DNA of 64,000 nt from Parascedosporium putredinis. Its lineage: Eukaryota > Ascomycota > Sordariomycetes > Microascales > Microascaceae. Position numbers and translations under genes: made by a program. This document shows positions 36,210 through 50,402 of the stretch, piece by piece. The notes under the pieces are model-generated. The model ran no database searches. It was not told the DNA's origin and was given only the letters and a program-made list of their open reading frames with translations. Where the stretch lies: contig CASHTG010000012.1 of NCBI GenBank assembly GCA_949357655.1, positions 806,001 to 870,000 of the forward strand, in the 5' to 3' direction. Every line of letters begins with the position of its first letter. The first letter of the stretch is position 1.

Positions 36210-37356
36210 ATGGCGAGTGGGGAAGAGGACCAGGTGAAGAACATTGAGAATCCGAGGCGGGTGCTGGCCGTCTCGCTCGAGTCGGCAAGTCATCACCTAG
36301 GTCGCGTTGTCAAAGGTAAGGAACCGCCCATGGCCCCGCGTCGGCTTGCCCCTTTGCCTCGTTGTACCACGCGAACTTTCGAGGTTGGTTCATGGGTTTC
36401 AAAGATGGGCTAACAATATAGATAGATCTTTCGGGAACCCATCCCGAACCCTCGCCCACTCTCTCGGGGATCACGCACCCACTGCCTCTGGTTACTCCAT
36501 ACTATACAGCAACCCTTCCTTTGTGGCTGGATCTGATAGAAGACCCCGAGGATTGGGCAGAAACCTTCCTCTCCCCCGAAGCAAAGGAAGTCCTTGATGC
36601 ATTAGGCGGCCTCGTCCTGGTATTCGAGGTGCCAAAGCTGCAACGCGCCGGTGCTTCCAAACACGACGAGGAGCATCTTATCGAGCATGTCGGCAGAGTT
36701 GTCAAAGACGGTCTCGGAGGATGGGGCTGGGACGGAGTCGCCTTGGCCATAGGTCTAGGATCTGATACGGACGGCCACTGGGAAGACCTGTGCGCCGAGG
36801 CCGGTCTGGAGCTTGTTCTCGTGTCAGACAACGACGCCAAAGGCGCCCGGAACGAGTTTGGAGGTGAGTCCCATAGAAAGGCCAACCTACCTTGGCTCGT
36901 GGCAAACGCTCCCCTCTACTACAATAACTAACGAGAGCGGCCAGAGAAAATGGGTGTCGCCCGCGCGCTTGAGGCGTTACAGGCCAACGACTGGGCGGCG
37001 CTTCCTGCTACGGATGCGGAAACCCCGAGAAAGAAGGAGGCGTTGACGAGAACGAGGACGCCGCCTCGGATTCTGATTTCGACGTCTACGGTGACAAACG
37101 AGACTTTGAAGGCCTAAGGCAAGCCATCCTAGAAGCTACCTTGGAGAGAGAGGACCCGGAGGAGCCAGCCGGGACACAAACTACGGGAGGCGGTCTAGCT
37201 GGTGGCGAGGAGGAGATAAATGAGGAAGACGTCCAGAAGCTGGAGAGGATGATGAGCAAGCTGAAAGCCGTGAGGGAGATGGGTGAGGGCATGCCCGAGG
37301 AAGAGAGGCGTCGGATGGCAAGGCGTGCCGTGGACGAGGTCATGAAGGAGCTGTGA
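36210..37356 (+). CDS. IRC6: Alpha/gamma-adaptin-binding protein p34 family, Irc6-like (one frameshift, two introns)
   Basis: Family members bind clathrin adaptors. Yeast Irc6 works with AP-1 in traffic between the trans-Golgi and endosomes, and human p34 (AAGAB) is an adaptor assembly chaperone. Exons are 36,210-36,315, 36,426-36,863 and 36,945-37,356, giving about 318 residues. The N-terminal domain is a small-GTPase-like fold starting Asn-Pro-Arg-Arg-Val-Leu-Ala-Val. It has Pro-Leu-Trp-Leu-Asp and Asp-Trp-Ala in the family region, and lacks a clear P-loop, as expected for this pseudo-GTPase group. The C-terminal part is acidic, with a predicted helix (Glu-Glu-Asp-Val-Gln-Lys-Leu-Glu-Arg-Met-Met) that matches the conserved C-terminal helix of p34. 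One base is missing at CCCC 37,023-37,026, just before the acidic segment. Intron 2 has a TAACTAAC branch site. I assign the family with good confidence and one-to-one orthology with less. Confidence 0.85.
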
Positions 37357-38183
37357 GACTTCCCGAGGGCAATCAGAGCGAGCCTTTAGCCATTGTTATG
37401 GACCTTTGGACCTGCACCGCCTTCCTTCCCATCCACCTCCGCACTAGCATTGCGTACATCATTGCGTACATCATCACCGACCGCAGAGCGCCTCTCTTAC
37501 ACATTGACGCTCTCCACATTTCAGACAGCTCGAGAGGGCTGCCTGGCTTTCTGATCTCAGCCGCATGGCATAATGTGCGTTGCTTCTTCCAGGAAGCCTT
37601 GAAGAAAAACCTTGCATGATGAGCTGACAGGAATCCCTCTTCAACGTCGCGCCCGGCTATTATTTGCTTTTTCTACAAAACCTGTTTGGGCTTTTTTTTC
37701 CCTCCTGGCCCATCAGCTACTCGAGAGCATACTACGAGGCAGGGGCCGGAGGTTTACGGACAATTATAGCAGCCATAATAAGAACCCTTGTGAATACGCC
37801 GGAGTCAGTCATCACTCAAGGTGGGAGAGAGAAAACATCCAGCCTCGGCCACGATGACCTCATCGGTCTCTCAACGAATGTACTCCAACCTTGCGCTAGT
37901 CCCCTCCTCCTGGCAGCTACCTGTCATTCTCTCCCCTATCCCGTCCCGCGAGGTCTCACACTAAGCAAGCATGTCTTGGACGTTGACACATCATGACTCG
38001 TGACTCGCATTCCTTTTGGGGAGAGGAGGGGAGGCGTGAGAGCAAAGATGGATATAGGAGACAGAGCGAGCGACTCTGATCGGCCGAAGAAGGACTAAAG
38101 AGCATGATGCGACTTTCTCGGGCATCCGTCAAAACCTTGTCCCCCTGGCTCCTTGAGCTAGCCCATCGAGTGAATGCTACATG

Positions 38184-38248
38184 TAGAGAAAAAAGAAGAA
38201 GAAATAAAAATAAAAATATTAGAAAAAAGAAAGAAAAAAAAGGGGGGG
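38184..38248 (+). repeat. Purine tract ending in seven G
   Basis: Sixty-odd bases of nearly pure A and G, with AAAAATAAAAATATT in the middle and an A8-G7 end. It is simple-sequence DNA, low in information. Confidence 0.6.
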
Positions 38249-41200
38249 TTAACACCCCATTTCGGCGCCAGTCGCGATGTAGGTCCACCGGAAGCTTGAA
38301 GCCTCTCGATGCATGTCCTGTTGTCCCCCTTTAGGTCTAGGTCTAGATGTTAGAAAGACCGATGATTTTCGACCCCACAAAGAGGTGGCAGAGCTACAGA
38401 GATGCAACTCATAAGACGGCAGCGATGGGCCTACGATAATCCTCGGCAAAAGGAAAGAAAGAAAAAAAGGAAAGAAAGGGGGAGGGATGTCTGTGGCCGA
38501 TTGGGTCAAGGGAGCTAGAGAATGAGACAGGGACTAACGATTGTTAGTCCTTGACGTCTAGTTGTGGACGACTAATACCAGCCTCACCTACTTCTGACCG
38601 TGTTAACTATCAGAGCAACCGACTCGTTGGGCAGGACGCCAATGTGGAGATGCCATTTCTCTCTCTTTTCTTTTTCTTCTATCGCTCTTTTCTTTATTCC
38701 TGTCTCCTTTCTCTAGGCTCGCTCTCCCTTTACCAACATGCAAAGACGCCCGGACCTAGACCAGTGATAGGGTCGAAACAAGTAGTCAAACCCTCCAGAG
38801 GGTTGGTTTTGATGGAGACAAACGAATAGAAAATGGAGTTTCTGGACCTCTCTACTGTTTCGGTCTCTCGTTCTCATCCTCGTTGATCGAGCCCTGTTTT
38901 AGGGAGAGGTGATGGTGCTCATGGCCCGAGGCCACCTTCTCTATTTGACATGGGGACTAATGACTTTATGTTCATGTTGGGTCTTAAAACCCCCATTCTT
39001 TCGCTTTGCTTCAATGTCAAGATGATAGCACACTGGGTTGGTTGAGGGAAGATACAACTGGCCCCAAAATCCAAGCATCCGCCGATCCGATGCAGCCCCA
39101 GCCTGCCCCCTAGGCCTGGGGTTCTTGGAAGGAAAGAAGCACACATCCTCTTGGAATTGAATTACGAGGGTGGTTTGCAAAATCACGCACGTTCACAGGT
39201 GCTTTCGGGAAACATGACCATGCTCGAAGAGAATCATAGGCGTCTGGAATACCTCGATTCGTCTTTCTGTCCACGCCCAACATCTGACACGGACTCTGCT
39301 TCAACCACCAAGGTCGGTAATATAGTAGTACGTGGTAGTAATATGCAGTCGAGGCCCCGGAGGGATCCAGAGAGAGACCGCAAGCTTGCAGGTCCGTCAG
39401 AGGGTTCTCGCATTAGGTGGTTACTGGAAGCTTGGAGGCGCGCAGTTCGCCACCTACCCAGAAACCACCGGATGGGAACGCGCTGCGTTTTCCAACTGGA
39501 AAAATAAAAGTACTTGATTGTGACAAGGCCCGGCGGCAAGGGTATGTCTGGAGACAACCATGTCACACATCCCACACCAAGCAAAAAGGGGAGCGGAAGA
39601 AACGCAAAAGATGGGACGACGTGTTGGAGGGGTGGAAGATCCCACAGAAAAACGGGGTGAAGTGGGCTGTGCGCATGAATGATAGGCGCCCTGTCTGTTC
39701 ACCACCGCTTCCCGGGCGGCCCACCACTCCGGCCATCCCTTCTTTGACAAGTCGTGGAGGAGAGGAGCTTCTGCGGATCTACACAAGGGAACGGGGAATA
39801 TTCCCTCTTTGGTGCGACCTTGTGTGTTGTCTTTCTGTTGGCTAAATCTAAGAATTGAGGGGATTGCGGTCGAGCTTAGCAAACGGAGTGGACGATGACA
39901 GCGGAGGCAAGGTAGAGGAAGAATATGCTCCCAGACAAGGAGACGGAGCACCCTTTGCGGGGTGGGTGTGCCAAAGGACAAGCCAGCTTACTCTGCCGGA
40001 AGGGGTGCTGGGCGACGAAAATAACTTTTTCTATCTTGGCAGACTTTCCGCCTTTCCGCGAAAGACCGCCGGATCCTCCTTAGCCAGGAGAAGATCCAGT
40101 GTTTGGTATCAAAAGTGCACGAACCGGCGCCTCAAGTGGGCTCATTGAACTGTACCGACCTCTGGCAAAGTCGGGGCTGTGAATGGGTTCTCGTCGCCTT
40201 GAAAGGGGTTCAACTAATACAGGTCGGCTGGTGCCTCTGGCTCGAAAAGTGATATTTAGCCTCTACATGACGTTATTGTCGTCAGAGAGAGTCCGGGTTC
40301 ACCCTAGTCTTCATGGGGCTGTTTTCCCAGTCCTTTCTTCCGATCCCTACATGGCCCTCTGTGCTGGTTTTTGTTGCGGGAGGGGGCGCGGAAAGGAGGA
40401 TAGTCTTCTGCGAGCACAACTATGTCTGGATGAATTTTTGTCAAGCTGCCCTGATGCCAAGATGGCGCCGGTGAGGGAGAAAAAGGGAGGCACCACCATT
40501 GTCGAGAATGCGCGTCGATCATTCATGCCCCACCGCTGGACCTCAAGAGGATTTTTAGCTAGCGCTAGACCCGCTGAGGAAAGGCGCCGCACTAACCTCC
40601 CCTTTTGTCATGGTGAGGCAAAATCGAGTGCTTTGGGTTGGGGCGGAGAGGCGACAAAAAGAGACAAAACCCCCTGCCAAGAAGCGTTTTGCCCAAGGCC
40701 AGCAGTTTCGATCGTGCATGGATTCCGTCTAGAGAAGAGCCTAGAAGCCTTTATCGTGTCATATTTTTTTCCCTATTTCGATTACAGGTGTTCTTCTTCC
40801 TGCCCTCCGGGGTTCTTCGCCTTTGTTTTTCCCATCATGAGCTTTTCTTCTGTGAGGTTTTGTTTATTTATTGTTTATTTTATCTTATTTCTCTCAGTCC
40901 CGACCATCTCGACCTCTGGTTCACCCTGGACCAGAGTGAGTCTATCCCTTTGTGCGATGGTGGGGAAGGGGGAGGGTGCTCCTTCAGGAAGTTATGCGTG
41001 CTGGCTGTGCAGCGTTTCGAATCTCTACTCAGATCGAAACAAGAGGTTACATGTAGGCTGGGCTCATGTTTTGGTTCACCCCCACCCCCTAATGGATGAA
41101 GAGTAACTGGACAATGGTACCGGCCGACTGCACATGGGGCATGTTAGGGATAGACTAGGATCGCGGAGGTCCTATCCAGATGAGGACATAGTTGTGCTAA

Positions 41201-44200
41201 ACCCCGCCAGCAAGCATTGAACGAGACGGTGATGGGCCAGTAAGTCGGAGTTTACGTGAGTGGGAACGAAAAGATTTGATTGGGAGAATTACCTCTAGAG
41301 TCTCTGCCCAATTGGATATCTATTAAAGAAGCGAGTCGATGTTTTGGGCTGTGATCTCGAAATCTCTCTTGTATCTGGGGATCGATGGAAGACAAATAAG
41401 TTCTCGCCACCATTTGTCGTTAAGAATACTTTTTTCAATTCCTTATTTGAGAGGGCTACTCTTCGAACAAACGGGGGTTCCTCAAGGATATCAGCCCCTG
41501 GAATACTTGTATGTGGTAGGGGAGAGGTGGGAGCGGTGGGGTGGCGGGTTTCTTCGACTAGAGACCAATCAATCCTAGGCCCCAGCCTGTGATCTCTTCA
41601 GTCCCGAAGGCGATCCTCGCCATCGTGTGTGGGCGAACTGGCGACTAGATAAGAGTTGTGCTTGTACGAGGAGGGCTGGCGGGCTTGGGCGTTGCTGCTG
41701 TTGAGGTCGAGCGATGCATGTTCTTGTGCTTCATCATGCTATTCTTGGCAGCCAGGCGTTTTCTTTGGTCGGCCAAGTTGGCTTCTGGCCAGTGTTGTTT
41801 CTCCAATTGGAGGGAGGGCTGGGGATGCTCCTGCTTCAGGAAGGGATCGAACGCAACCTGTGACTAGGGTTTGGTGAGGGGGTACATGCTTAGGAAGGCT
41901 GGCGCGGTACACAGTTAAACCGCATAGTAATCCAAACTGTGGTACCCGCTAGACAAAGCCCCGGATCCGCAAATCGCCAAGGAAAGGGGTCGTGCCGAGT
42001 CAAAGCCCTCAACTTCTTTCGCGCCCAACCCAACCTGGAGCAAGATAAGAGAAGCCAGAGGGAGGCTCGTGCCTCGTGGCATCAGGTGGCCTCCTCTGTC
42101 TGCCTAGCGTGTGAAGAAGAGAATCCCCTGACATCATCAGTTCGCATCGAGCATCCATAAAGGGAGAGAGGACTTGGATTAGTGTCCTCCACCAACTGAT
42201 TTACGACGCCACAACTTCGTCCCCAGTTCTCCCTGACCGTGATGTTGGGATAAAGAGACTTTTTTATGATGATAGCATCATGCCCCTTTTTCTTTCAAAT
42301 TCCTGTCCTGGGAGGCGGCCTCTTTTATTCTCTTTACTTTTATCTCGCTATCCCTTTTTTCTGTTACCTCAGTGCCTTTTCAACGGAAAAGGGGAAAAGG
42401 AGGAGCTACCTTTGCTTGGTAGACCAAAAGAGAGGACAGAGAGACAACCAACAAGTTTCTAGGCTTCTGTTCTCGAACCTCTTATTGCCACGCCAGAGCC
42501 ATTGCTTTTCGTATGTTGAAGAAACTACTGAGGTGATAGGACACTTATTCATCCCTTCCCTTTTCTTACGTTTTTCATTTTTTATTTTCTCGCTTTCCTT
42601 CGTTCTTTTTCCTTTCTCTCGCTTTTTGTTTTCCTTTTGTAGAGCGGAAGTCACACACACCTCCAGACGAGAATTTTTGGGTAAAGTGGATTGAGAGGCT
42701 AATGCAGGTACGAGTGTCTCTCCCCTCTTTTTCCAAGTCCATCTCGTATCTGTGCTCGCCAATGCATGAATCGATGGGGGAGACGCCTCGTGGCTCTCGA
42801 GTCAACATTTGACCTTTTGGTTAACTGCCCGCAAGTGAGATTGAGGAGTGGTTTTGACCTAGTTGGCACGCATCCTTACAGCGCATCATGAAAGCAAGAA
42901 AGGCAAACAAAAGACTCTAAGCCAGAACAACCGGCGGATATATCCTGAATGAAAGACTCTTTTAATTCGGGGATTGGTTCTGTTTTTATGCCTTCCGCTC
43001 TGTTGCGGCCTCACATGGCCGAAGCACGGATTCATGCACCTTGATTGGGTATAGGCCCGATAGGGCGAGGCTGTTGGCGCCGTTTCCATGTTGCTAAGAG
43101 GTTCGATGCAAATCGGAATTGAGATGGGGAAGGGAAAAAGAAAGAAAGGAACAAAGATTTTAAAGATGCCGACGCTATAGCATCGCCTGCGGATGCCCTC
43201 TATTCCCTATATCGGGGGTATTATCCCATATAAGTGCGCTTTTATTATTGTCCATCCGTCTCTGACACGGCACCTGGCATGGGACGCGGGACAAAAACAT
43301 CAGATGAAAGATGTAATTACGGGATTTGGGAGCAGGTGGGCAGGGCTCGGAGGAGGGTGGGTGAACAACCCCAGACCAGGAATTTTTCTGCGACGACTTT
43401 TCTGATTTCTTCCTTGAGCTTATACTTGTATTTTCCCACTTCCCGCAGCGGGGAGGGGTGATCCTCTCAACCTCTCTCGGCTCATCGTGCACCCTTGCGT
43501 ACTCTTTCCTTTTGGGAAATGTCCCGACTTTGGCTCAACCTCAGGAGCACAAGTAGCTACTAGGCGGGGGAGTTGTCTCCGGAAGACAGCACTGCACCAG
43601 CTGGACGACCTTTTCATAGTATTGAATCGCCAGTTTTGAAGAATGGGCTTGTTCAGAGGTGCTCACTCTTGAAGACAGTGCTGTGCGGGCTGCTTGGTAC
43701 AAGTACAACAAGGTACTTCTGGAGCCACTGAACCGCGCTTCCCGGTGGCTCTCCGCATTCCTAGCCAATCGTTTCGAAAGATTTTCCGCACTGGTTCGAC
43801 CGCATCCATCACTTGACGCTGCCCCTTTTTGTGCTGCATGGGCCCGTCCAGTCAGAAGTCTTGCACTGCGATTATGCACAAGAGTCTGCAAGGTACAAGG
43901 TACCAGGCGGACGGGTGGAGGAGTCCAGACGCGGTGACCGGGGTCGCGTCACAAGACCTCTACACACTTGAACGCGTCTTTCCGGAGCAACCTCTAAACA
44001 TTCTTTGAACATTGAAGTACCAAAAGCCCCCACCCCATCCCCTCCCTCCCTCCCTCTCCTCAAAGACAGGGTGGCACTAACATCTTGGGAGAGCCGAACA
44101 TGTCCCATTCTCACCCTCGCTTCCGCTTGATATGTGGCGTTGCGTTGCTAATGGATGCAAGAAAAGGTGGGATGCTTGGATGTCTCGATCGAATCGAGTG

Positions 44201-47200
44201 CCCATCGAAGCCCGTTTCGTTGAGGCTTGTGCAGTTGCAACACCCAGTGCAACCTCACGGTGGCACCTAGGCCACCTTCAAGGAGGCCTAACTGTCATAG
44301 TGTACAAGTGGTTTGGCCGTTCTGATTCTAAGATGAACGGGCTGAGGAATGGTCTTTTGCGGACCTATGTTCTTTTTAGGATGCCCCATGGCCGAGAAAG
44401 AATTATGACTTGTGTAGTTGTCGGGTTCATCGTTAGCCCGGCCACTTATTGCAATAACAAAACCAGCCCTTTCATACCTTCGTGCTGAATTAAAAGTGCA
44501 AGGAGATGGTGGTTGTAGTCTCGCGACGCGACGCCATCACCTCTTGTGAAACGGGCCGGAGGCGAATGTAGCCATATTATTGTTGCACCAAGAAAATTCA
44601 ACAAGACATCATTCCTGCCTCCTGGCCTGGGGGCTCCAATATCTGGGGAACGGCTTGATAGCCGTATTAGGGTGTCGGCCGCACCAATTGAAGCTTGCAA
44701 CATGTGAATTTGACCCCAGCAACTTAAGGAGGGGCGATGCAGCCTGATCTGCAAGGCGCCCACTAACCATGTGGTGTGGTTGTCAAGGATGGACGGACTT
44801 CAAGTTACTAGGTTGGTATCTCTCAACCTGAAGCTTGAGGAAACTTGGGGTATCAAGAAAAAGAGAAGGTAGTGCTTCTCACTTGTGAGGCCACCCTGGA
44901 AGGGATATCAAGGGAACGCTTATATTTTTTTCCTTTTGCTAGGCCAAATTCCATCTTCTTGATTTCGCAGCTTGGCCTTGGACGGGGTGCACCGTATTGA
45001 GAGCCGAAATTTCAATGTGAATAAAGTGTGTGGCCAGCGGAATTCTTCCTTGAAAAACGACGTCACGAAACAGCGCCTTGTTCAATTTGGGCGGCTTGGG
45101 ATCTATTATTACCCTAGTGACAGAAGAGCGATGAAACATGGACGAGATGAAGGCGTGCCTGGTAGGCGAAAGAAAAGGGATTTAGCCCAAAAAACGAAAA
45201 AAAAAAAAAAACCGAAAAGCATAGGAGAAGAAGGGGGTTGAACCGTTGAACAATGGCCTGGCCTCTTGGTTATGGTCCACTGAGGCATTGGGGAGTGGGG
45301 GACAACAACAAACTTGGCGAAAACTGGTATTGGAAAAAGATTGGATTTGGGGGAGGAAAACCCGGCACGGCAGCAAACCCGCCTTGTGACACAGGGCGGA
45401 TAAAATAGCTTTCCGGAGATTGCGCCGAACACCAGGAAGCCGGACAGGGACAAATCCCGTTCTTGCTCTTCCTCGTTCTTGCCTGACACGCTTCGACTTG
45501 CCTGAGAAAAGAAAAGATCTTGCTGCCAAATTTCCTTTCCCGCTCTTCGGTTCCCGAACCGACCTGCTCCCCCACTTTTATGCCGCCTTGGTCGGACTAC
45601 GTATATTATTCGTCTCTTTGCATCTAGTGGGTGTTGGTGCCTTCACCACTGGTGAATGATTGCCACGAAGCCGATCTACCCTTGAGATCCATGAAATCTG
45701 GACCCGGGAACCCTTGACCATTACCCGTCACGCGGCAGCGTAGTCGGCATGCGACGACGACACGAAGAGTCCACTTCCTCTTTTACATTGAGTTTCATGG
45801 ACACCCAGCTAGCAATTTTGGCAATTTGACGATGCAAAGGATGGTGGCTAGAGGTGCCTTCGGCATGCAGACGCCGGGAGTCGGAGGGTCAGTGGTTCTG
45901 CATCACTCTTTGGCAAGGCGGGAACCCGTAGGTGGGAGGCTAGCTAAGACAACGAGTGCCAGGACCAGCCTCTTATCCTCATTGAGGTCCAACCCTACAG
46001 GTGACGTTGGTATAGGGGCAGGTAGGGGCAGGGCATGCGGGAAGTGCAGGGCGGTGGTCCTAAACTAATTGACGCGCCCACGATTATTTCGCGTGAGACA
46101 TCTACTTACTGTGGAAGTGTGCCCGCTCAACCCCACAGGTTTGAAAGACAGAAAGGCTCACGAATTTCGCCATCAAATACACACCATCAACCTTTTGACG
46201 CTAGATATTTGGTAGTTTCTCTCGTGTCTCAACAAAGAGGTAAGCCCTAGGCAATTTGAATGGTCGTTGGGTGAGATATTTGGCAGGCGGAAAGTCCGGC
46301 CAGCCCGGTTTAGTTCAGTCATGAACGAAGTAGCTTGGGGTTACCGCCTCATAAGGCGAATGATGCGTTAATAAGTGACATGCTTGCGAGGTATTATGCT
46401 CACGAAAATTCAAGCAAAGGAGACATTCTAGACAAGCGTTAGGAGGAGGTCAAGTTACCAAACGGCTGCTGATGTGAAGAAAGGGCTTGGAACCTTCTTT
46501 TGAACCACCCGAAGGAGATCATTGGATGTTTATCGACTTGCCACCTCCCCTCGAACGACATGCGCTCGTCGGTTGGATCTCATTGAGACTAGCCTAAGAG
46601 TATTCAACCTGGCCACTATTCAGACACTCTCGTTGCCTCAAAACCCCACTCTTCCCTTTCTGGGCGTTGAACGTGGGTGGGTGGAGAGTTGAAAAGCCTC
46701 CCTTGTTTCCCAACTGGTCAAGCGAATAATTCAGCTTCCCTGGCTAAACGCGTGAGTTGCCGCTTTGGTACTGTGTCTACCAAGGCATATTGCCTACCAT
46801 TGGTTGAGATATTCCTCCAATCGCAATGAAAAGCGACGAATCATTCCTGTTATTAGTCTGCTTCCTTTTCTATCTGATGCCTCGATGCCGCCCATCTAGG
46901 GCAGAAAAGCTGTTTATCTTCTTCTCGCTACGTCCTAGGTAGCTTGAACCGAACCTTGATTCTTTTCTGCCTCTATTAAAATATCTGAGCCATTCGGATT
47001 TGTTAGCAGCCATGCGCGATTGTCAGACTGTGGTCTTGTCGGGGAGGATGTGAGAGGAATGGTAAGGCTACGGTTGTCACGAGCATCACCGAGAATCCTG
47101 TGCTTTGGATGGTAAACGGAAAAGTGAAGAAGAGCAAGGGGGAATTGAACCCCCTCCAGAAGACACGGCCCTCACGGATAGATGCCCGCATTGAAGTGGC

Positions 47201-47315
47201 TCAAGATCATTCGCAATGCGATGTACCTTTACGCCCGTCCCATTTCACAATGTATATCTATCCCTGACCTGCCCCCTGCCGACCCTAACGCGGCGGGGTG
47301 GTATTTCCATGGACC

Positions 47316-47362
47316 GTACCTCGGTACACGCTTTTGTTCTTTCTCTTTCTATACCTCGGTAC
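47316..47362. repeat. Pair of GTACCTCGGTAC elements
   Basis: GTACCTCGGTAC lies at 47,316-47,327 and TACCTCGGTAC at 47,352-47,362, 24 bases apart. The arms GTACC and GGTAC are inverted repeats around two bases. The same 12-mer occurs at 58,681-58,692, a near copy at 11,352-11,362 and the core ACCTCGGTAC at 48,971-48,980. All copies are in non-coding DNA. Confidence 0.6.
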
Positions 47363-49416
47363 AAAGGTGAGGTATTAGATAGAAAAGTTGGAGGTCAACG
47401 CTGAGGTGGGTTGCAAATCAATACAAGCCTTATTCTTATATCGTGTGTTCTTGTTCGGAGTCGGGAGAAGAGGTGGTGGGTGGTGTCCCAAGTCGCCGCG
47501 ACTGGGAAGGAATCCGACTCCTCATGACAACAGTCCAACCTGTGAATCGCATCCCAACCCCAAGTTTCTCATGCGAACGGCGGGCGAGACTACTTCTGTC
47601 TGTCAACTTGCGCTTGCTAGGGAGTGACAGCCGGTTTCTGCCTTCTTGAGGCGCTTCGTGGGGCCTGTCTCGGCTGCTCTTTCTTGTCTTACACTAGAGG
47701 GCGCGGGGGCTAAGATAGAGAGTGCCTGGTGGTGTGTACTTTTGTTGACTTTCTTGTGTTTGGCGCGCACACTCTTCACTGCTGTCTAGCGCAGGGTCGT
47801 GCACCTGCATGCCTTCCAAGCCAACACGGAATGCATGCACGTTCGGGGATCTCACAGCCTCCGCCCCTCTCTGTCATACCATTTTACCAAGAGACGACCG
47901 GCCGGGCCTTGACGCGTCGTGTCCATGATTAACCAGTCAGCATCTTCATCCGGCCTTCTACGATGATTTTGTGCAGGAAACCCATTCATTTGTCGTCTCT
48001 AGAGGGAACACACAATATTACTCCAAGTTATCCACATCTTTTCTTCTTCTTCTTCTTTTCATTTTCATACCATCATCATCGTTTTCAATTGGGGGTATGC
48101 ATACCAAGACGTGCGGTCAAAACTATTCGAGTTTTGTTGCCTTTCTCGCTAACGGAATTTTCGCGCTCCTCTGTGAGACCGCCATTGGCTAAACGCCAAA
48201 GCTACGAGAGTTTGCCAAAGGAAGATTTTTTAAAAAGAAAAAGAAAAAGAAAAGAAAACAAAGAAAAACCCCTCATGCTGCTCTTTTCACTCGTATGGAT
48301 CGCAAGACTTTCCCATCAATACGAATTGACCGTGCCACACCCCCTCCCGTGCACACAGCCTATCGCGTCACCAACCCCGAAGGCAGGCGCACGGAACTGA
48401 AAGCGAACGGGAAGGCGAGTTCTCTTTTGGTTCAATGGAAAGTTTTCCTCGCCTCCGGCCGGCTGCATTGATGGCGCTGACGCTACAAGGGACAGTCAGC
48501 GTGCCAAGACACCCGTGGTGTTTTACCCCTGAGATGGTGCAGGTGGGTTGAAAATGCACTGTCCTTCACACAACTGCTATGAAGATCTTGTCCTGAGTTA
48601 GGGCGCTGTCGAGTATGGGCTATCCTAGGCTAGTGTGAGGAGCGGCGTGTGGGGACTACTGAGCTTAACCGGTTCTATTCATGGATCGGTTTCAATTGAC
48701 ATGGTGCTTGCTCTAGATACCCTCAACATTCAGATTTCGATAGATCGATTGGCGACGCGCGCTCGCCCATTCAGGGGCGCACAAGGCATCTCTGGGTTTG
48801 TCGTGAGGATTCATACCCTTCCCCTCGCAGCTGTAATGATCTACCTGCCATTGAACCCGTTGAGGCTCTTGATCTTTAGCTTCCGAGGCTTTCTGACGGT
48901 CTCTCTTCATTGAAGAAGAGTTGATTTGTGGGCTATGTGACGCCCTGCTCACCCCGGATGGCTCAAGTCGACCTCGGTACCTGTTCTAGGATTGGGCTGA
49001 ATGGATGGATCATGGATCATGGATGGGTCGAGTGAATGGCTTTATTTTCAGCCCACTCAGTCTCGTGGCCGTGCAACGGTACTATTTTCTGAATCTTTTG
49101 GAGGGGGGATGATCCTTCTTCGGACTGGAGGGTGCGCCGTCGTCCCCTAGCTAGGCAACTGGTGCGAGACGCCCTGGACTTGCTTCCAACTTATGCGGCC
49201 AACGTTGCTTCGTGTCAACAAGGCGTTAGGTGCGTCAAACTCCCACCCAACTTTGAGGCTCAGAGATGCGGTGGCGGCCCCTTTGAAAGGCAGGCAAAAT
49301 AATCCTTTGGGAGTCTCGGTTACAAGCGTGGAGCTGATCTGGTCTCTACTCGACCGCTCTCATGATGGAAGGTCCTCACGCCAGGGATATTCATGGGCAA
49401 GATGGGATCCAGGGAT

Positions 49417-49432
49417 TCCATCCATGGATGGA
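49417..49432. repeat. Perfect 16-base palindrome TCCATCCATGGATGGA
   Basis: The sequence equals its own reverse complement across all 16 bases. It shares its core with the ATGGATC inverted repeats seen at several other intergenic positions. Confidence 0.7.
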
Positions 49433-50314
49433 TTGATGTTTTGTCGGCACTGTGAAGTTCACACTCCACATGCACCCTCTCCACCCAGTTTCTCCGCCTG
49501 CTTGCTGCTCGTCAGAGGTGGAGCATTCGTTAGGGGAAGTCAACGCTAGGCGAGCGCCACTTCTCTCCCTGCAATCCCGTCCTTCTCCTTTCGGGTTGGT
49601 GGGGTTATTATGTTTCCGATCACGATCACAAAGAAAGAATTCACAACCCCGAAACGTCCTGCCCACCTTCCACAGGTACAGGCGGAATGCTGCACCTTGT
49701 TTGTTAACTTTCTTCGAAGCTCAGAGCCACCCGCCCCATATCCTTGAGCTCACATGAACTATGAAGCTAGACTAAATGCACTGTCGATATCATGGCTCTG
49801 TGAGGGATTCATGGCAGCTAGTTCCTTGGTACCTTGGTGAAGCTTCGACCTGAGGCAAATCAGCATTTTCTTGTTGACCCACTCGTCTCGTCCGCTTACT
49901 TGAACGCCGTGGGAGTGGTTCCTTTTCTTCCCCTCAAGCCAGTCTCACATTGCAAGCATTGACAGGTCTCTCGAAGCCTGGTAATTACGTGCTCTAGTAT
50001 GCACCGGATATTTCCGTGCCCGTAATGGCATTAAATGTTATCAATAGCCGTTTTCTTGGATTTCAGACCAGTGTGAGTTTTGGAGGACTATCGACTCGTG
50101 GAGTTCGGGATGTTGGGACACATTAACTCTTGCTGATTGAGGGGTTCGTGTGTGAATTTGTTGTCAGGAGACCCAAGTGAATCTGAGCTGGTTCCTTGGG
50201 CGGACCGATAAAAACAATGCAACCACCCTCTCCAAGCCTTCCCGTGAGGCCGTCGCGCCGATACGCTTATGCTCTGCAGCTTTGTCCATGCTTTCAAGGA
50301 TATGTCGACTTGCG

Positions 50315-50402
50315 CCCCCCTTTTTTTCTTTTTTTCTTTTTCTTTTTCTTTTTCTTTTCTTCTTCTTTTTTCCCCCTTTACCTTTTTCTTTTGTTTCGTT
50401 CT
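50315..50402 (+). repeat. Pyrimidine tract with CTTTTT units
   Basis: Six C, then about 80 bases of T with regularly spaced C (TTTTTC units at 50,336-50,355). It lies about 1.9 kb upstream of the homeodomain start codon. Confidence 0.65.

Noticed and set aside
47110..47190. tRNA-like T arm on the minus strand with a five-G/five-C stem around TTCAATT
   Set aside because: No matching acceptor strand, D arm or anticodon arm could be found at the right distance.
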